Below are positions 1 through 11,586 of a DNA stretch of 64,000 bases, piece after piece (the stretch's first letter is position 1; each line of letters begins with the position of its first letter). The notes beneath the pieces were generated by a model. It was not told the DNA's origin. It saw only the letters and a list, made by a program, of their open reading frames with translations, and made no database searches. A program made the translations under genes and the position numbers. Source of the stretch: Rhizomys pruinosus (taxonomy: Eukaryota; Chordata; Mammalia; Rodentia; Spalacidae); assembly GCA_009823505.1 (NCBI GenBank), contig VZQC01005889.1, positions 1,376,594-1,440,593 of the forward strand, written 5' to 3'.

Positions 1-1371
1 AGCTAGTTAACCAAAAGAAAAGAAGGAACAACTCCAAATCAATATAATTCAAGATGAAAAGGGGAAATATCACATAGACAATGAAAAGATTTAGACAATC
101 TTACAGGAATATTCAAAAACCTATACTTCTACTAAGTTTGAAAAACCTAGAAAATTGGATGAATATCTGAAATTCCCTGGGAATCCCAAAGCCAATCCAA
201 GAAGAGATCGAAGTTTAAAAACAGAATATATGAAGAAATTGACGATGTAAAAAGAACCTAACTACTAAAAAGAGGCCAGGCCCAAATGGTTTCAAAGCAG
301 AATTCATAAAACATTTCAAAAAGACCTCCAACTTATTACTGAAAACTGTTTAGAAGGATAACAGAGGGAAATTTCTCACAAATTCCTTCTATTGAAGCCA
401 GCATCAACTCTAATACCAAAGCTAGGCAAAGACACAACCAAAAAGGAACTATAGACCTGTCCCATTAATGTTCACAGATGCAAAAATTCTCAACAGAAAT
501 ACTTGCAAACTGCATACAGACCCACATCAAAAAAGAAGATCATCCATCATGACCAAGTTGAATTCATACCAGAGATGCAGGGAGGGTCCAACAATATGAA
601 AAACAATAAATATCAGAAAACATATTAAATCGGACTGAAAAAAAAAACCACATGATTGTCTCAACTGATGCAGAAAAAGCAGCATCCCTTCATGCTTAAA
701 GTCCCTAGAGGAATTGGATTCGAGGGACCATTCCTCAATGTAATCCAAGCCATATATAGGAAACCCACAGCCAGATATCATCCTAAATGAGAAATGAACA
801 GAAAACATTCCTGTTAAAGGTAGGAACTCAGCATGGCTGCCCTTTATCCCCACTCCTCTTCATATGTACTTGAAGCCTTGCTAGGGAAAAAGGCAGAAAA
901 AGGAATAAAGAGTACTAATCGGAAAAGAGGAATCAAGCTATTCTTTTTTGATGATGGATATGATTGTTTACTTAAGGGAATGCTAAAAAACCCACCAGAA
1001 AACTCCATAAAGAAATGAATTAGAGCTTTAGTAAAATGTGCAGGATACAAAATTAACCTTTTTTTTTTTTTTTTTTTTTTTTTTTCTTTACACCAACAAC
1101 ATGAACTGAAGAAGGACTACAAGGAGACCTTCCCTCTCACAAACGCCTTAAAAATAAATAAAATACCTTAGGACAAACCTCGCAAGACACACATAATATC
1201 TCTACAACAAAAAAAATCTAAATCCCTGAAGAAGTAAATTGAATAAGACATCAGATGATGGACAAACCTCCATGCTCATGGATTGGGAAATTATATTAGT
1301 AAGAATGTCCATTCTACCAAACTCTTGTAACAGATTTAATGCAATCGCCATCAAAATCCCCAAAATACTCA
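1..1371 (+). pseudogene. L1 ORF2 fragment (reverse-transcriptase region), truncated by window start
   Basis: Degenerate piece of LINE-1 ORF2, collinear with about 6,015-7,480 of the other L1 in this window, from upstream of the reverse-transcriptase core to just past it. Recognisable stretches include the segment matching the RQGCPLSP region near 830-850 and the (mutated) FADD-box region near 945-960. All frames carry stops and single-base indels, and a pure T run at about 1,060-1,085 interrupts the sequence. It is single copy where the L1 at 6,149-6,328 has a 90-bp tandem duplication. The 5' end lies outside the window. No product is expected. Confidence 0.9.
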
Positions 1372-1382
1372 AAGCGTTTTTA

Positions 1383-1661
1383 TTTTTATTTTTTTTTTTC
1401 AAAAATTTTGTTTTTTTTATTTATTATTTATTTATTTTTTGTATGTGGTATGGAATGTAGTGTCTGCATGCAGGTCTGTGCACCCATCGTGCAATGCTGG
1501 CGGAGGTCAGAAGAGGATCATCGGATTCCTGGAAACTGGAGTTCTCGTCGGAATTGGAGTTTCAGACGGTTTTTAGCTGGCCATGTGGGTGCTGGGGATC
1601 GAACCCGGGTCCTCTGCAAGAGCGTCGGTGCTCTTAACCGCTAGGCTATCTCTCCAGCCCC
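1383..1661 (-). mobile_element. B2 SINE
   Basis: Antisense tRNA-derived B2 element: the complement of its 5' head (GGGGCTGGAGAGAT-like) ends near 1,660 and its A-rich tail appears as T-rich sequence from 1,383. Approximate target-site duplication: aagcgttttta at 1,372-1,382 and aagctgttttta at 1,668-1,680. It inserted at or beside the inversion breakpoint of the surrounding L1. Confidence 0.93.
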
Positions 1662-1790
1662 AACCACCAAGCTGTTTTTATGACTATAGCCCTGTAGTAT
1701 AGTTTGAAGTCTGGTATAAAGATCCCCCCTGTATTGCTCAGGGTTGCTTTGGCTATTCAGGATCTTTTGAGAGAGTGGGGGGATATGAAA
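1662..1790 (-). mobile_element. Inverted L1 ORF2 fragment
   Basis: Reverse complement of the L1 ORF2 stretch equivalent to about 7,508-7,625. It follows the plus-oriented fragment (1-1,371), so the L1 relic changes orientation here. A short internal deletion is visible relative to the other copy. The sequence from 1,791 to 1,968 has no assigned feature. Confidence 0.85.
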
Positions 1791-1968
1791 GCTGGCTATA
1801 AAATGAAAATTTCTCTTCTGTAGAAGACTGAAAACGTTTTCAATTCAGTGTCCTGTGGACCCAGAAGCCAGTCTGTCAGGAAAATAAACTGGTGTATCTC
1901 TACCCACTGTGAATAAATGTTAATATTAGAGTAGGACTCTCAATTTCAGTTATTTCTAAGTCTTAGGA

Positions 1969-2369
1969 TATACTAGATAGCTTTACTTGTCAACCTGACA
2001 CATCTGTGTAGAGGAGGCCTCAATTGCGGTATTGGATTGGCCTGGGGACATGTCTCTGGAACATTCTCTTAATTATTGAGTAATATGCATGGGCCCAGAT
2101 CATTGTGGGGGTTGCTACTCCTGGGCAGGTGGTCCTATATTATATAAGAAAGCAGGCTGAGCACAAGCCAGAGGAGCAAGCCAGTAAGCAGCATTCCTCC
2201 ACACCCTGCGCTTAAGCTCCTGCCTCCAGGTTCCTGCCCTGAGTTCTTACTTTGGGCTCATTTATTGATAAACTGTGGTTTGGGAGATATAATCCAAATA
2301 AATCTTTTCCTCCCCAAGGTAGTTTTGGTCAGTGTTTTTATCACAGCAAAAGAGAAGCTAACTAATACA
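1969..2369 (+). repeat. 5' terminal repeat of LTR-type element A
   Basis: About 400 bp, homologous to the repeats at 8,963-9,641, 17,507-17,888, 61,617-62,023 and 63,205-63,611. A TATA-like tatataag lies at 2,140-2,148 and AATAAA at 2,297-2,302, in the order expected of an LTR (U3-R-U5). The canonical TGTG start is mutated (tata); the end is TACA. Confidence 0.8.
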
Positions 2370-2374
2370 GAAAT

Positions 2375-2386
2375 TGGTACAAGAAA
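2375..2386 (+). other. Primer-binding-site-like motif (tRNA-Leu type)
   Basis: The motif tggtacaagaaa begins 5 bases after the 5' terminal repeat. In copy B the same position reads TGGTACCAGAAG, the sequence complementary to the 3' end of tRNA-Leu that ERVL/MaLR families use. Position and motif are seen directly; use as a primer site is inferred from the family. Confidence 0.6.
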
Positions 2387-2638
2387 GTAGGCTATTGCTG
2401 TGACAGACCTGACTCCATTGTTTTGTGGAAAATTGTGGAAGCATTAGGAACTTGGGACTAGAAAAGCCATTGCCGTGGCACTTGAAACAGTTTTGCTGAA
2501 AGAGGTATACATGATGGAAGCCTGACTTGTGAAACTTCAAAAGGAAGTAGAGACCAACAGGGCTGTTTGTGTGATGAATTGAGAATCTGTAGTTTCTGGT
2601 CAGCTGGGATTGAAGAATCTGATTAAGAAGAGACTAGA

Positions 2639-2800
2639 GCCAGGCATGGTGGTACACACCTTTAATTCCAGCACTCCAGAGTCACAGGCAGGCGGATCTT
2701 TGTGAGTCCAAGGCCATCCTGGTGTACATAGTGAGTTCCAGGCCAGCTGGGGCTAAAGGGAGACTCTGTCTCAAAAAAAAAAAAAAAAAAAAAAAAAAAG
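2639..2800 (+). mobile_element. B1 SINE
   Basis: Full B1 (7SL-derived) starting GCCAGGCATGGTGG, with the CAGCACTC, GAGTTCCAGGCCAG and GACTCTGTCTC landmarks, then a 27-base A tail at about 2,773-2,799 and a GA run. It lies inside the internal region of LTR element A. Confidence 0.95.
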
Positions 2801-3591
2801 AGAGAGAGAGGAAGAGAGACTGAACCACGACGTGAAACTTGCTTTAATGGGACAATGATACCGGTAACTGGGGTGGAAAATTCATCTTGAAGTAACAAAA
2901 GTACACGGAATCATTGAGCCAACAACTCTTATAGGAAGTATTATTCTCTAGGGTACAGAGCACAAAGCTGTGGTGCAGGGGCAACAGGGGTCAGCTTCCC
3001 CTCTCAACGCTTGAAGCGGACTTTTTAATGTGTACAAGATTTCCTGTATGGTTATGGTGTTGAAATGTGAATGAGGCACAGGTCAGCTGGTATTTGGATC
3101 ACCTGAGAGGCCCAGAAACGCTCATTAGTGAAGGTGCAGCCTCAGTTTCAGTGGAGACCCCAATTTTTGGAGAGCCAGGGGACGAGTCCTCCAAGAGCAG
3201 TAGCAGGTGTGGAACAGAGCCATCTAGGGGGTGCAAGATGAACTGTGTGTGCTGTGATTGGATTTTTTTTAAAAGGAATGTGGGACTTTTAAATTTGTAC
3301 TGTTTTATGTTATGTATTAATATTAACATCATAACTTGGGGATAAGAAATGGAAAACTTGGAGATCAGGGATTTCCAAGACCAACCAAACACAGGTATCT
3401 GTGGGCGTGGGCTAAACAGGATCCCCCCCCCCCACTGGGATTGCAAAGGGTGTCCAAAGGGATTCTTTGGAAAACCTTCAGAACAGAATGGGAAGAAGTG
3501 AGTTAGATTCCAACAGAAAGCTAAAACTGAGACAAGTCAACATTCCATAAAACAAGGAGAAAAGAAGAACACAACTAAATCAATCAAACAA

Positions 3592-4825
3592 TGAATGATA
3601 CTGAAGGAGGCAAGCAAAGCAAGGCCTTCCACACATGAAGAGACATTTGGGGATTCTCATCGGAATACAGGGCAAAGAGGAACCCACATGCAGGGAACAA
3701 CAACAGAACAACAGGGAAGGTGCGGTATAATCCTCATACCAAGCTATACCACCCTTGGAAGTATTCTACAGTGGGATCCTCTGGGGATGGCCCAGGAAAC
3801 AAATTATTAGAACAGTACACGATTGGTGACATACGTAAAGAAATCAAAGACTAGTAAAAAAGAAAAAAGGGGAAATCAACAAAAAAAGACTATAAGAGCA
3901 AGTAGAGAATAAAAAAAGGATGATGAAAACTCAAGAAGGACCTAAGAGAGAGAGAATGACAAACTCTGGAAAGGAAGTGAAACACTTGAAAATAGAACCA
4001 TGTTGAAAAAGATAGGAAACCAACTGGCAAAAAGCAAAGAGCTACAGGCAGAGACTGAGAAGCTCCAAATGAAGAATGAATACTAAAGAGAAATCAGAAG
4101 AGGAAATGAAAAAGGAAATCAAACACTCATCCATTCAAGAGGAAAGGAATGAAAAAAGCCTCAGAAGCAGAATGGAGGAAGCAGAACAAAGAATATCAGA
4201 TCTGGAAGATAACACAGAACAACTAAAAACCTCAAGTAAAGATTATGAAAAATTTAAAAATTCACAAAAGTGGAACAATCAGAAATCGTGGGAATAGAGG
4301 AAGGAGAAGAATCCCAAGAGAATGGTATTGATCAGATCTTCAACAGAATAATAGATGAAAATTTCCCCAAACTAAAAAAGACAATCCAATACAAACACAA
4401 GAAGCACATAGAACTCAAAACAGACAAGATCATAAAAGACTCTCTCCGTGCCATATCATACTAAAAATGCTAGATGCCCAAAACAAAGACAAAATTATGA
4501 AGAGAAAAACACAAGAGAAAAACAACAAGTTACATGTAAGGGGAAACTTATCAGAATTACAACTGACTTCTCAGTGCAAACCATGAAAGCAAGAAGAACG
4601 TGGAGCAAAGCATTCCCAGTGTTAAAGGACAATAGATGCCAAGCCAGGTTACTATACCCAGCAAAAATGTGGATTATAGTTGAAGGAGAGAAAAAAATTT
4701 GCCATGACATAAACAAGATGAAAGAATACATGTCCAGAAAACCAACCCTTCAGAGAATACTTGAAACAATTCAAAGGACAGAAGAAAGGAGCAACTATCC
4801 CCAGGCACCTAGAAGGAGAAATTAA
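3592..4825 (+). pseudogene. L1 ORF1 relic (RNA-binding coiled-coil protein)
   Basis: Remnant of L1 ORF1, whose product is a trimeric RNA-binding chaperone. The coiled-coil region is readable at 4,076-4,297 with the family hallmark EEAEQRISDLED. The following central domain reads IEEGEESQENGIDQIFNRIIDENFPKL in pieces (4,270-4,464). The C-terminal domain is readable at 4,500-4,825, including DFSVQTMKARRTW and RLLYPAKMWII. Stops occur early (for example near 3,645) and frames change at least twice, so no intact protein is possible. The likely original start is the ATG at 3,592, where an N-terminal frame begins after the 5' UTR. No function is expected. Confidence 0.88.
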
Positions 4826-4907
4826 TATAAGCATAACTGCAGAAATAGAAACCTAGACCAAAAACGCAAATGGACAATAAGGTGAAAGGAAGCAACACAC
4901 ATCTTTG

Positions 4908-7900
4908 AGTTATAACCTTAAATATTAATGGACTAAACTCCCCAGTTAAAAGACATAGACTGGGAGATTGGATTAGGAAACAGAACCCATCTATATGCTG
5001 TCTACAAGAAACACATCTTACCTTCAAGGATAGGCATCACCTTAAAGTGAAAGGATGGAAAAAAATATTCCAAGCAAATGGTACCAAAAAGAAAGCAGGT
5101 GTTGCTATTTTAATATAAGAAAAAAAAAGACTTCAAAGTAAAAGAAATCAGAAGAGACAAAGAAGGCCATTACATTTTTACCAAAGGAACAATTCACCAT
5201 GAAGATTTTACAATTATGAATATATATGCACCAAACTTTAGTGCACCAACATATATAAAGACAATTCTCCAGAACCACAAGGCACAGATTAACCCCAGTA
5301 CACTCACAGTAGGAGACTTCAATACCCCCACTGAGCCCTTTGGACAGGTCAACCAGATAAAGAATAAACAGAGAGACACCTGAACTGAATGATACGATAC
5401 ATCAAATGGACCTCACAGACATCTACTGAATATTCTACCCTAATACCAGAGAATACACTTTCTACTCAGCACCCCACAGAACATTCTCCAAAATAGACCA
5501 CATACTGGGACACAGAAGAAACCTCCACAAATACAAAAAGATTGAAATAATTTCATGCATTCTATCAGACCACAGCACAATAAAGCTCAATATCAACAAC
5601 AGGATAAGTCCTACTATCTACAAGAACACATGGAGACTAAACAACACACTCGTGAATAATGAATGGGTCAAGGAAGAGATAAAGAAAGTAATAAAAGCAT
5701 TCTTGGAACTGAATGACAATGATAATACAACACAACAAAACCTATGGGACACTTTAAAAGCAGTCCTAAGAGGGAAGTTTATAGCCCTGGGAGCTTACAT
5801 TAGAAAAACAGAAAGAGCACAAGTGAATGATCTAACACTGCAGCTAAAAGCACTTGAGAGGCAACAACAGATGAACCCTAAACACAACAGACAGGAAGAA
5901 ATAACAAAAATCAGAGCAGAAATCAATGAAATAGAAACAAAGAAAACAATACAAAAATCAGTGAATCCAAATGTTGGTTCTTTGAAAGAATAAACAAGAT
6001 AGACAAACTTCTAGCTTAGTTAATGAAAAGAAAGAAGGAACAACTCCAAATCAATAGAACCCATGATGAAAGGGGAAATATCACAACAGACAATGAAAAG
6101 ATCCAGAAAATCATACGGGAATACTTCAAAAACCTATAGTCTATCATGTTTGAAAACCTAGAACTAATGGATGAATATCTGAAATCCAGGGAATCACCAA
6201 AGCTCACCCAAGAAGAGATTGACAGCTTAAACAAAGCCTTTGAAAACCTAGAACTAATGGATGAATATCTGAAACTCTGGGAATCACCAAAGCTCAACCA
6301 AGAAGAGATTGACAGCTTAAACAGACCCATAATATATGAAGAAATTGAAGATGTAATAAGAAACCTCCCAACTAAAAAAAGTCCAGGCTCAGACGGTTTC
6401 ATGGCAGAATTCTATAAAACACTTCAAAAAGACTTAAAACCATTATTACTCAAATTGTTTAGAAGGCTACAAACAGAGGGAATTCTCCCAAATTCCTTCT
6501 ATGAAGCCAGCATCACTCTAATACCAAAACCAGACAAAGATACAATCAAAAAGGAGAACTATAGATGCATCTCATTAATAAACAATGATGCCAAAATTCT
6601 AAACAGGATACTGGCAAATCACATACAGACCCACATCAAGAAGATAATCCATCATGACCAAGCTGGATTCATACTAGAGATGCAGGGATGATTCAACATA
6701 CGAAAATCAATAAATATCATCAAGCATATTAATGGACTGAAATACAAAAATCACACCATCATCTCAATTGATGCAGAAAAAGCCTTTGACAAAATCCACC
6801 ACTCCTTCATGCTTAAAGTCCTAGAGGGAATTGGATTGGAGGGATCATTCCTCAATGTAATCAAAGCCATACACAGGAAACCCACAGCCAATATCATCCT
6901 AAATGAGGAAATGACAGAAGCAGTCCCTTTAAAGGTAGGAACTCGGCAAGGCTGCCCCCTGTCACCACTCCTCTTCGAAATAGTGCTTGAAACACTTTCT
7001 AGGGCAATAAGGCAAGAAAAGGAAATTAAAGGAGTACTATTTGGAAAAGAGGAAGTCAAGCTATCCCTTTTTGCTGATGATATGATTGTTTACTTAAGGG
7101 ATGCTAAAAACTCCACCAGAAAACTCCTAGAAACAATTAAGGGCTTCAGTAAAGTGGCAGGATACAAAATTAACGTAGAAAAATCAGTAGCCTTTCTTTA
7201 TACCAACAACAAGCAACTGAAGAAGGAATTCAAGGAGACCTTCCCACTCACAATAGCCTCAAAAACAATAAAATACCTAGGAACAAACCTAACCAAAGAC
7301 ACCAAACATCTCTCCAAAAAATTTTTAAATCCTTGAAGAAGGAAATTGGAAGAAGACATCAGAAGATGGAAAAACCTCCCATGCTCATGGATTGGGAAAA
7401 TTAATATAGTAAAAATGTCCATTCTACCCAAACTCTTGTATAGATTTACTGCAATCACAATTAAGGTCCCCAAAGCTTGGAAAAAACGTCCTTAATTTCA
7501 TCTGGAAAAACAAAAGACCCAGAATAGCCAAAACAACCCTGAGTGAAAAGAGCAACACGGGGGGATCTCTATACCAGACTTCAATCTAAACTACAGGGCC
7601 ATAGTCTTAAAAACAGCTTGGTACTGGCACAAAAACAGACCTGTTGACCAACGGAACAAAACTGAAGATCCAAACTTGAGCACATACAATTTCAGCCACC
7701 TCATATTTGACAAGGGGGCCAAGAAGACAAAATGGAGAAAAGACAGCATCTTCAGCAAGTGGTGTTGGCAAAACTGGATCATTACTTATAGAAGAATGAA
7801 ATTAAACCCCTATCTCTCACCCTGTACAAAAGTCAACTCCAGATGGATCAAAGACCTCAACGTGAAACCCCAAACTCTGAATGTGATAGAAGCAAAAGTT

Positions 7901-8771
7901 GGCAGCAGACTACAAGACATAGGCATAGGAAAAGACTTCCTAAATCAGACAGCAGCTGTGCAAGAATTAAGGTCAACAATTGACAAATGGGACCTCATTA
8001 AACTTTCTGTACATCAAAAGAAACAATCAAGGAAGTGAAGAGAAAGCCCACAGAATGGGAGGAAACCTTCATCACAGATACATCTGACAAAGCATTGATT
8101 TCCAGAATATATAAACTACTCAAAAAACATAGAAGAAAGAAAACAAATGACCCACTCAATAGATGGAGCAAAGAGCTGAACAGAGACTTCACCAGTGAGG
8201 AATTAGAGATGGCTGAGAAACATCTTAACAAGTGCTCAACTTCACTAATCATTAAGGAAATGCAAATCAAAACCACTTTAAGATATCATTTTATTCCAAT
8301 AACACTGGCCAGGATCAAGGAAACAAATGATACCAAGTGCTGGAGAGGTTGTAGGGAAAGGGGAACACTCATCCACCGCTGGTGGGAATGTAAACTGGTA
8401 TAGCCACTATGGAAAGCAGTGTGGAGAGCCCTTGGAATACAGGAATGAACTTGCCACCTGACCCAGCCATACCACTCCTGGGTATGTACCCACAAGACTC
8501 ATCTTACTGCAGAGATACATGCACAACCATGTTTATTTCAGCTCTCTTCACAATAGCAAGGAGCTGGAACCAACCCAAGTGCCCCTCAACTGATGAGTAG
8601 ATAGAGAAAATGTGGTACATCTACACAATGGAGTTCTATGCAGCAGTAAAGAAAGATGACATCATGAGCTTTGCTGGTAAATGGCTGGAGTTAGAAGATA
8701 TCATGCTCAGTGAAGTACCACAGTCTCAGAAAAACAAATGACAAATGGTATCCCTCATCTGTGGATGCTAG
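4908..8771 (+). pseudogene. L1 ORF2 relic (endonuclease / reverse transcriptase)
   Basis: Remnant of L1 ORF2, which nicks target DNA and reverse-transcribes L1 RNA at the nick. The endonuclease start reads LNINGLNSPVKRHRL, then the catalytic-Glu motif ICCLQETH (about 4,995-5,015) and, in another frame, the SDHS motif (5,565-5,576). The linker is open at 5,652-5,993. The reverse-transcriptase domain is split over two open segments, 6,146-6,691 and 6,809-7,336. The second holds RQGCPLSP (its residues 46-53) and the catalytic FADD box at 7,070-7,081. C-terminal pieces run through 7,676-8,600, ending at TAG 8,769-8,771. A TGA at about 6,688, several further stops and frameshifts, and an in-frame 90-bp duplication (6,149-6,328) inactivate it. 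The catalytic motifs survive, suggesting a moderately young insertion. Confidence 0.92.
6149..6328 (+). repeat. In-frame 90-bp tandem duplication inside L1 ORF2
   Basis: Two adjacent 90-bp units begin with tttgaaaacctagaactaat at 6,149 and 6,239 and differ at only a few bases. Each encodes 30 residues starting [12 protein letters not shown] and ending near EEIDSLN, upstream of the reverse-transcriptase core. The other L1 ORF2 copy at 142-240 has a single unit. Confidence 0.93.
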
Positions 8772-8962
8772 CACCAATTACCTAATTGTATGCCAAACTA
8801 ACGTCAATGTGATCTGACAACAAGTGTCCTCTTATATTGCGAATCTCTTAAAAAATAATAAATAAAAAGTAAAAATAAAACATTGTCACTATAAAAAAAA
8901 GTAATGGAACGCTTGTAATTTAATAGTGATGTGTTTGTGTGTCAAATTGTCAAAGGGTCAAT

Positions 8963-9325
8963 TGTGTTGGATAGCTTTAGTTGTCAACTTGACACACCCA
9001 GCAAGAGGGGCCTCAATTGAGGAATTGTCTCCATTGGATTGGCCTGTGGCCAATGTCTGTGGAGCATTTTCTTGATTGGTGAGTGATGTGTATGGGCCCA
9101 GCCCTCTCTCCGTGGTGCCACCCCTGGGCAAGTGGTCTTGTGCTGTATAAAAGAGCAGGCTGGTCATGGACCAGAGGAGCAAGCCAGTAGGCAGGTTTCC
9201 TCCATGGCCTGTGCCTCATCCCCTGTCTCCAGGTTCCTGCCCTGAGTTCCTACTTTGGGCTCCCTCAGTGATGATCTGTAACCTGGTATATGTAAGCCAA
9301 GTAATCTTCAAGGTGTTTTTGGACA

Positions 9326-9361
<36 letters not shown>

Positions 9362-9641
9362 TTTTAATTTTATTTTTTATTTTACCCATTTTTATGTGTG
9401 CTAATACACTGTCTGCATGCAGGTCTGTGCACCCATGTCCTGCAGTGCAGCAGAGGTCAGAAGAGGGCGTTTGATTCCCCTGGAACTGGAGTTAAAGACG
9501 GCTCTCAGCCACCATTTGGGCGCAGGGGACTGAACCCGGGTCCTCTGCAAGAGCAGTCAGTGCTCCCAACTGCTAGGCCATCTTTCCAGCCCCTGGACAG
9601 TGTTTTTATCACATCGGAAGAAAAGCTTAGCAACTAAGACA
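8963..9641 (+). repeat. 3' terminal repeat of LTR-type element A (with B2 inserted)
   Basis: Starts TGTGTTGGATAGC and ends ACTAAGACA, homologous to 1,969-2,369, after removing the B2 at 9,329-9,593. The 60 bases upstream (8,904-8,962) match the internal sequence next to the terminal repeat in copy B, which shows that the L1 interrupts one element rather than separating two. Confidence 0.82.
9329..9593 (-). mobile_element. B2 SINE
   Basis: Antisense B2 with its tail as a (TTTA)n run at 9,330-9,366 and its head complement ending CCAGCCCC near 9,593. Perfect target-site duplication tggacagtg at 9,320-9,328 and 9,594-9,602. Confidence 0.95.
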
Positions 9642-10381
9642 GGTTAGCAATAGTGTGGAGAGGAGATGGGGCGAAAGAGCTGCCAGATAACCAGGATAAC
9701 CCCTAAGAACTAATAAAAAGTTCTGATTAGCCAAATACATAACTGCTGCTTCTGGTTGGGCTCATTTGTTTTGTTTTCTGAAAATTCATCAGCATGATGT
9801 GCCCTGTCTATGACGGGTCAGGGGCAATGCGTTTAAATAGGAAAGAAAGCACATCCATTACCATATTTGTATATCTATATTTGGGCTACAAAGTACTCAA
9901 GGCAATTTGCATTCATTTTGGCATTGAAACATCACTTTAGATTTGCATATCAGTGAATTGAATCTACATATGAAGTCCTCTTCACCTATGCTGGTTGCTG
10001 CAAAGTTGCTTGTTGGAGAAGAAAGTCTTATTTTACAAGTAGTTACTTGGCCTGAACAACGTTTTTAAGCACACTTATGTGCTTGGTGCTGTGACTGAAT
10101 TTCAGATACTGGACCAATGGATACTTCCACATGTTCCCAAGTAATTTTTATAACTGAAGCCATGATGTTTGAGAAGTCTGTCATCATTTATAATCTTGTT
10201 TTAGGAGCTATATACATTAATTACATCCCCCCAACCTTGAAAGAGAAAACTGCTTATTTCAACCAGGAAGGACGTACTTTGTGGAAAAAGTTCTCAGTCA
10301 GTTTTCAGTATTGTAGGATAATGGAAAAATAATTTAATATCACACAGATTCCTTTGGCATGAGATGGTCTTCAGGTCTTCT
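9642..10381. other. Unassigned intergenic sequence
   Basis: No recognisable repeat, coding frame or RNA gene seen. AT-rich with a few short chance reading frames. Confidence 0.5.
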
Positions 10382-10985
10382 TAAAATTTTTATTGAATTT
10401 TTATGATTTTCATACAATATAGTTTGATGGTATTTAGTTACCCTCCCTGATCCACATCTTACCTTACCGCTGCACCTTGTCCAATTTAATATTCTGTATA
10501 TATGTATATAATAAGGCCTATAGAATCTAATTTGAGTCTCCAAAATGTCCTTCAGTGTGGGTCCATCCACAGGGGCCTGGTTACCTTACCAAGATTCCCA
10601 TCCTTGAAAGACACTGTCTCTTCCCTTCCCGGGAGGTGTAGGTTGCCAAACTTCCTTACATTGGGTTAATGTTTCTTACCTACTTCCCCACATCGATGCA
10701 TGTATGGGACTTGTGCATGTTGTCATTGTTGCTGTGAATTCATATGAGTACCTGACCTCCTCTCTGGAAGACTGTTTCCTTATGAGCATTCAGTTCTCGC
10801 ACTCTCTTAACCTTTCCACCTCTCTTCCACAATGATCCCTGAGCCTTGGGAGGAGAAGTTTGGTATAAGAGTTCTAGATAGTGATAAGTGCTCTGCAGCC
10901 TCTTGTTCTCTGCATTGGCTGTGTTACTTGCCTCCTGCTGTGTAAGGAAACATCTCTGGTGAGATAAGCACACACCATTGGAGAT
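10382..10985 (-). mobile_element. L1 (Lx-type) 3' end, antisense
   Basis: On the minus strand this reads as a rodent L1 3' UTR: a CCCAAGGCTCAGGGATCAT-like block (complement near 10,830-10,860), GTGGAAGAGAGGTGGAAAG, a CATGCACAAG block, and a terminal AATTCAATAAAAATTTTAAG tail (complement at 10,382-10,405). Only the 3' UTR remains. Confidence 0.75.
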
Positions 10986-11586
10986 TGTTTTTCTGTCCTA
11001 CTTTCCAAATATATTCATATGTTGGATTTCTGTTGATTTCTTACAAGTCTTGGGCTTTTCTTGATTTCTTTAGTATAATTTATGTCAGTTGACATTGTTT
11101 GGGGTAAAGGACATAAGAGTCACCTTACCAGATCGTCTGCATGCTCTCCTGTCCCAAAGGATTTTGATACATCCAACCTTTTGGTTTGGACCAACAGGCT
11201 TTAATGATCAGATTGTTGGAGAAAGCAACAGTTTTGGAGCATAGGAGGATCCTTGTTAGCAAATGTGTTGGGCAGGACAATTTGTTAGCTGGCTGAGACA
11301 GATGAAAACTCAGTGAAGGAAAGTAACTTTATCAAGGAGATTGAATCTGAGATTGCTGCTCCCATGTTAAGGTTTGGGTTGGTTACCTCTCTGTGCTCAA
11401 AGATGTAGCCCTACACTTGGGTTTCATTATTCCAAGTGGCTTACATGAGGTTTCTCCTGCCTGTTCACTTACTTAGTCCTACTTCTATGTCAGATCCTCC
11501 TCACCTCTTTCTCCTCCTTAAAACTTAAATGGTAACCACACTTTATGAGTGCTTTTAATTTCTGTCTTTCTTGAATATTTAGTATT
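10986..11586. other. Unassigned intergenic sequence
   Basis: No feature recognised; it may extend the neighbouring old L1 but similarity is not clear by eye. Confidence 0.45.

Larger units (their letters stand above)
2370..3362 (+). other. Internal region of LTR-type element A, left part
   Basis: Noncoding internal region collinear with the reverse complement of 62,024-63,204. Clear matches lie at 2,371-2,620 and 3,268-3,350. It contains an inserted B1 and is then cut by the L1 at 3,363. No long reading frame with protein similarity was seen, consistent with a nonautonomous element. Confidence 0.8.
3363..8903 (+). mobile_element. Near full-length L1 (LINE-1), defective
   Basis: About 5.5 kb with the usual order: 5' UTR remnant (3,363-3,590), ORF1 relic, ORF2 relic, short 3' UTR and A-rich tail (about 8,860-8,900). 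It inserted into the internal region of LTR element A; the flanks aatggaaaacttg (3,350-3,362) and aatggaacgcttg (about 8,904-8,916) form a slightly mutated 13-bp target-site duplication. The 5' UTR remnant shares its last part with the longer one at 31,476-31,826. Both ORFs have many stops and frameshifts, so the copy is dead. The 3' UTR after the ORF2 stop is only about 120 bp, unlike the long 3' ends of the L1 lineage at 20.4 kb and 56 kb. Confidence 0.93.
1969..9641 (+). mobile_element. LTR-type nonautonomous retroelement, copy A (interrupted)
   Basis: Two roughly 400-bp direct terminal repeats (1,969-2,369 and 8,963-9,641, the latter enlarged by a B2) flank an internal region without open coding sequence. 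The internal region is split by a B1 (2,639-2,800) and a near full-length L1 (3,363-8,903); its last 60 bp resume at 8,904-8,962. The order of all parts matches the uninterrupted minus-strand copy at 61,617-63,611. The terminal repeats contain a TATA-like box and AATAAA, and a tRNA-Leu-like primer-binding motif follows the 5' repeat. This suggests an ERVL/MaLR-type element. The terminal-repeat sequence also resembles repeats that I recall being catalogued as rodent URR1, a DNA-transposon class; the organisation here fits an LTR element better. No clear 5-bp target-site duplication remains. Confidence 0.8.
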
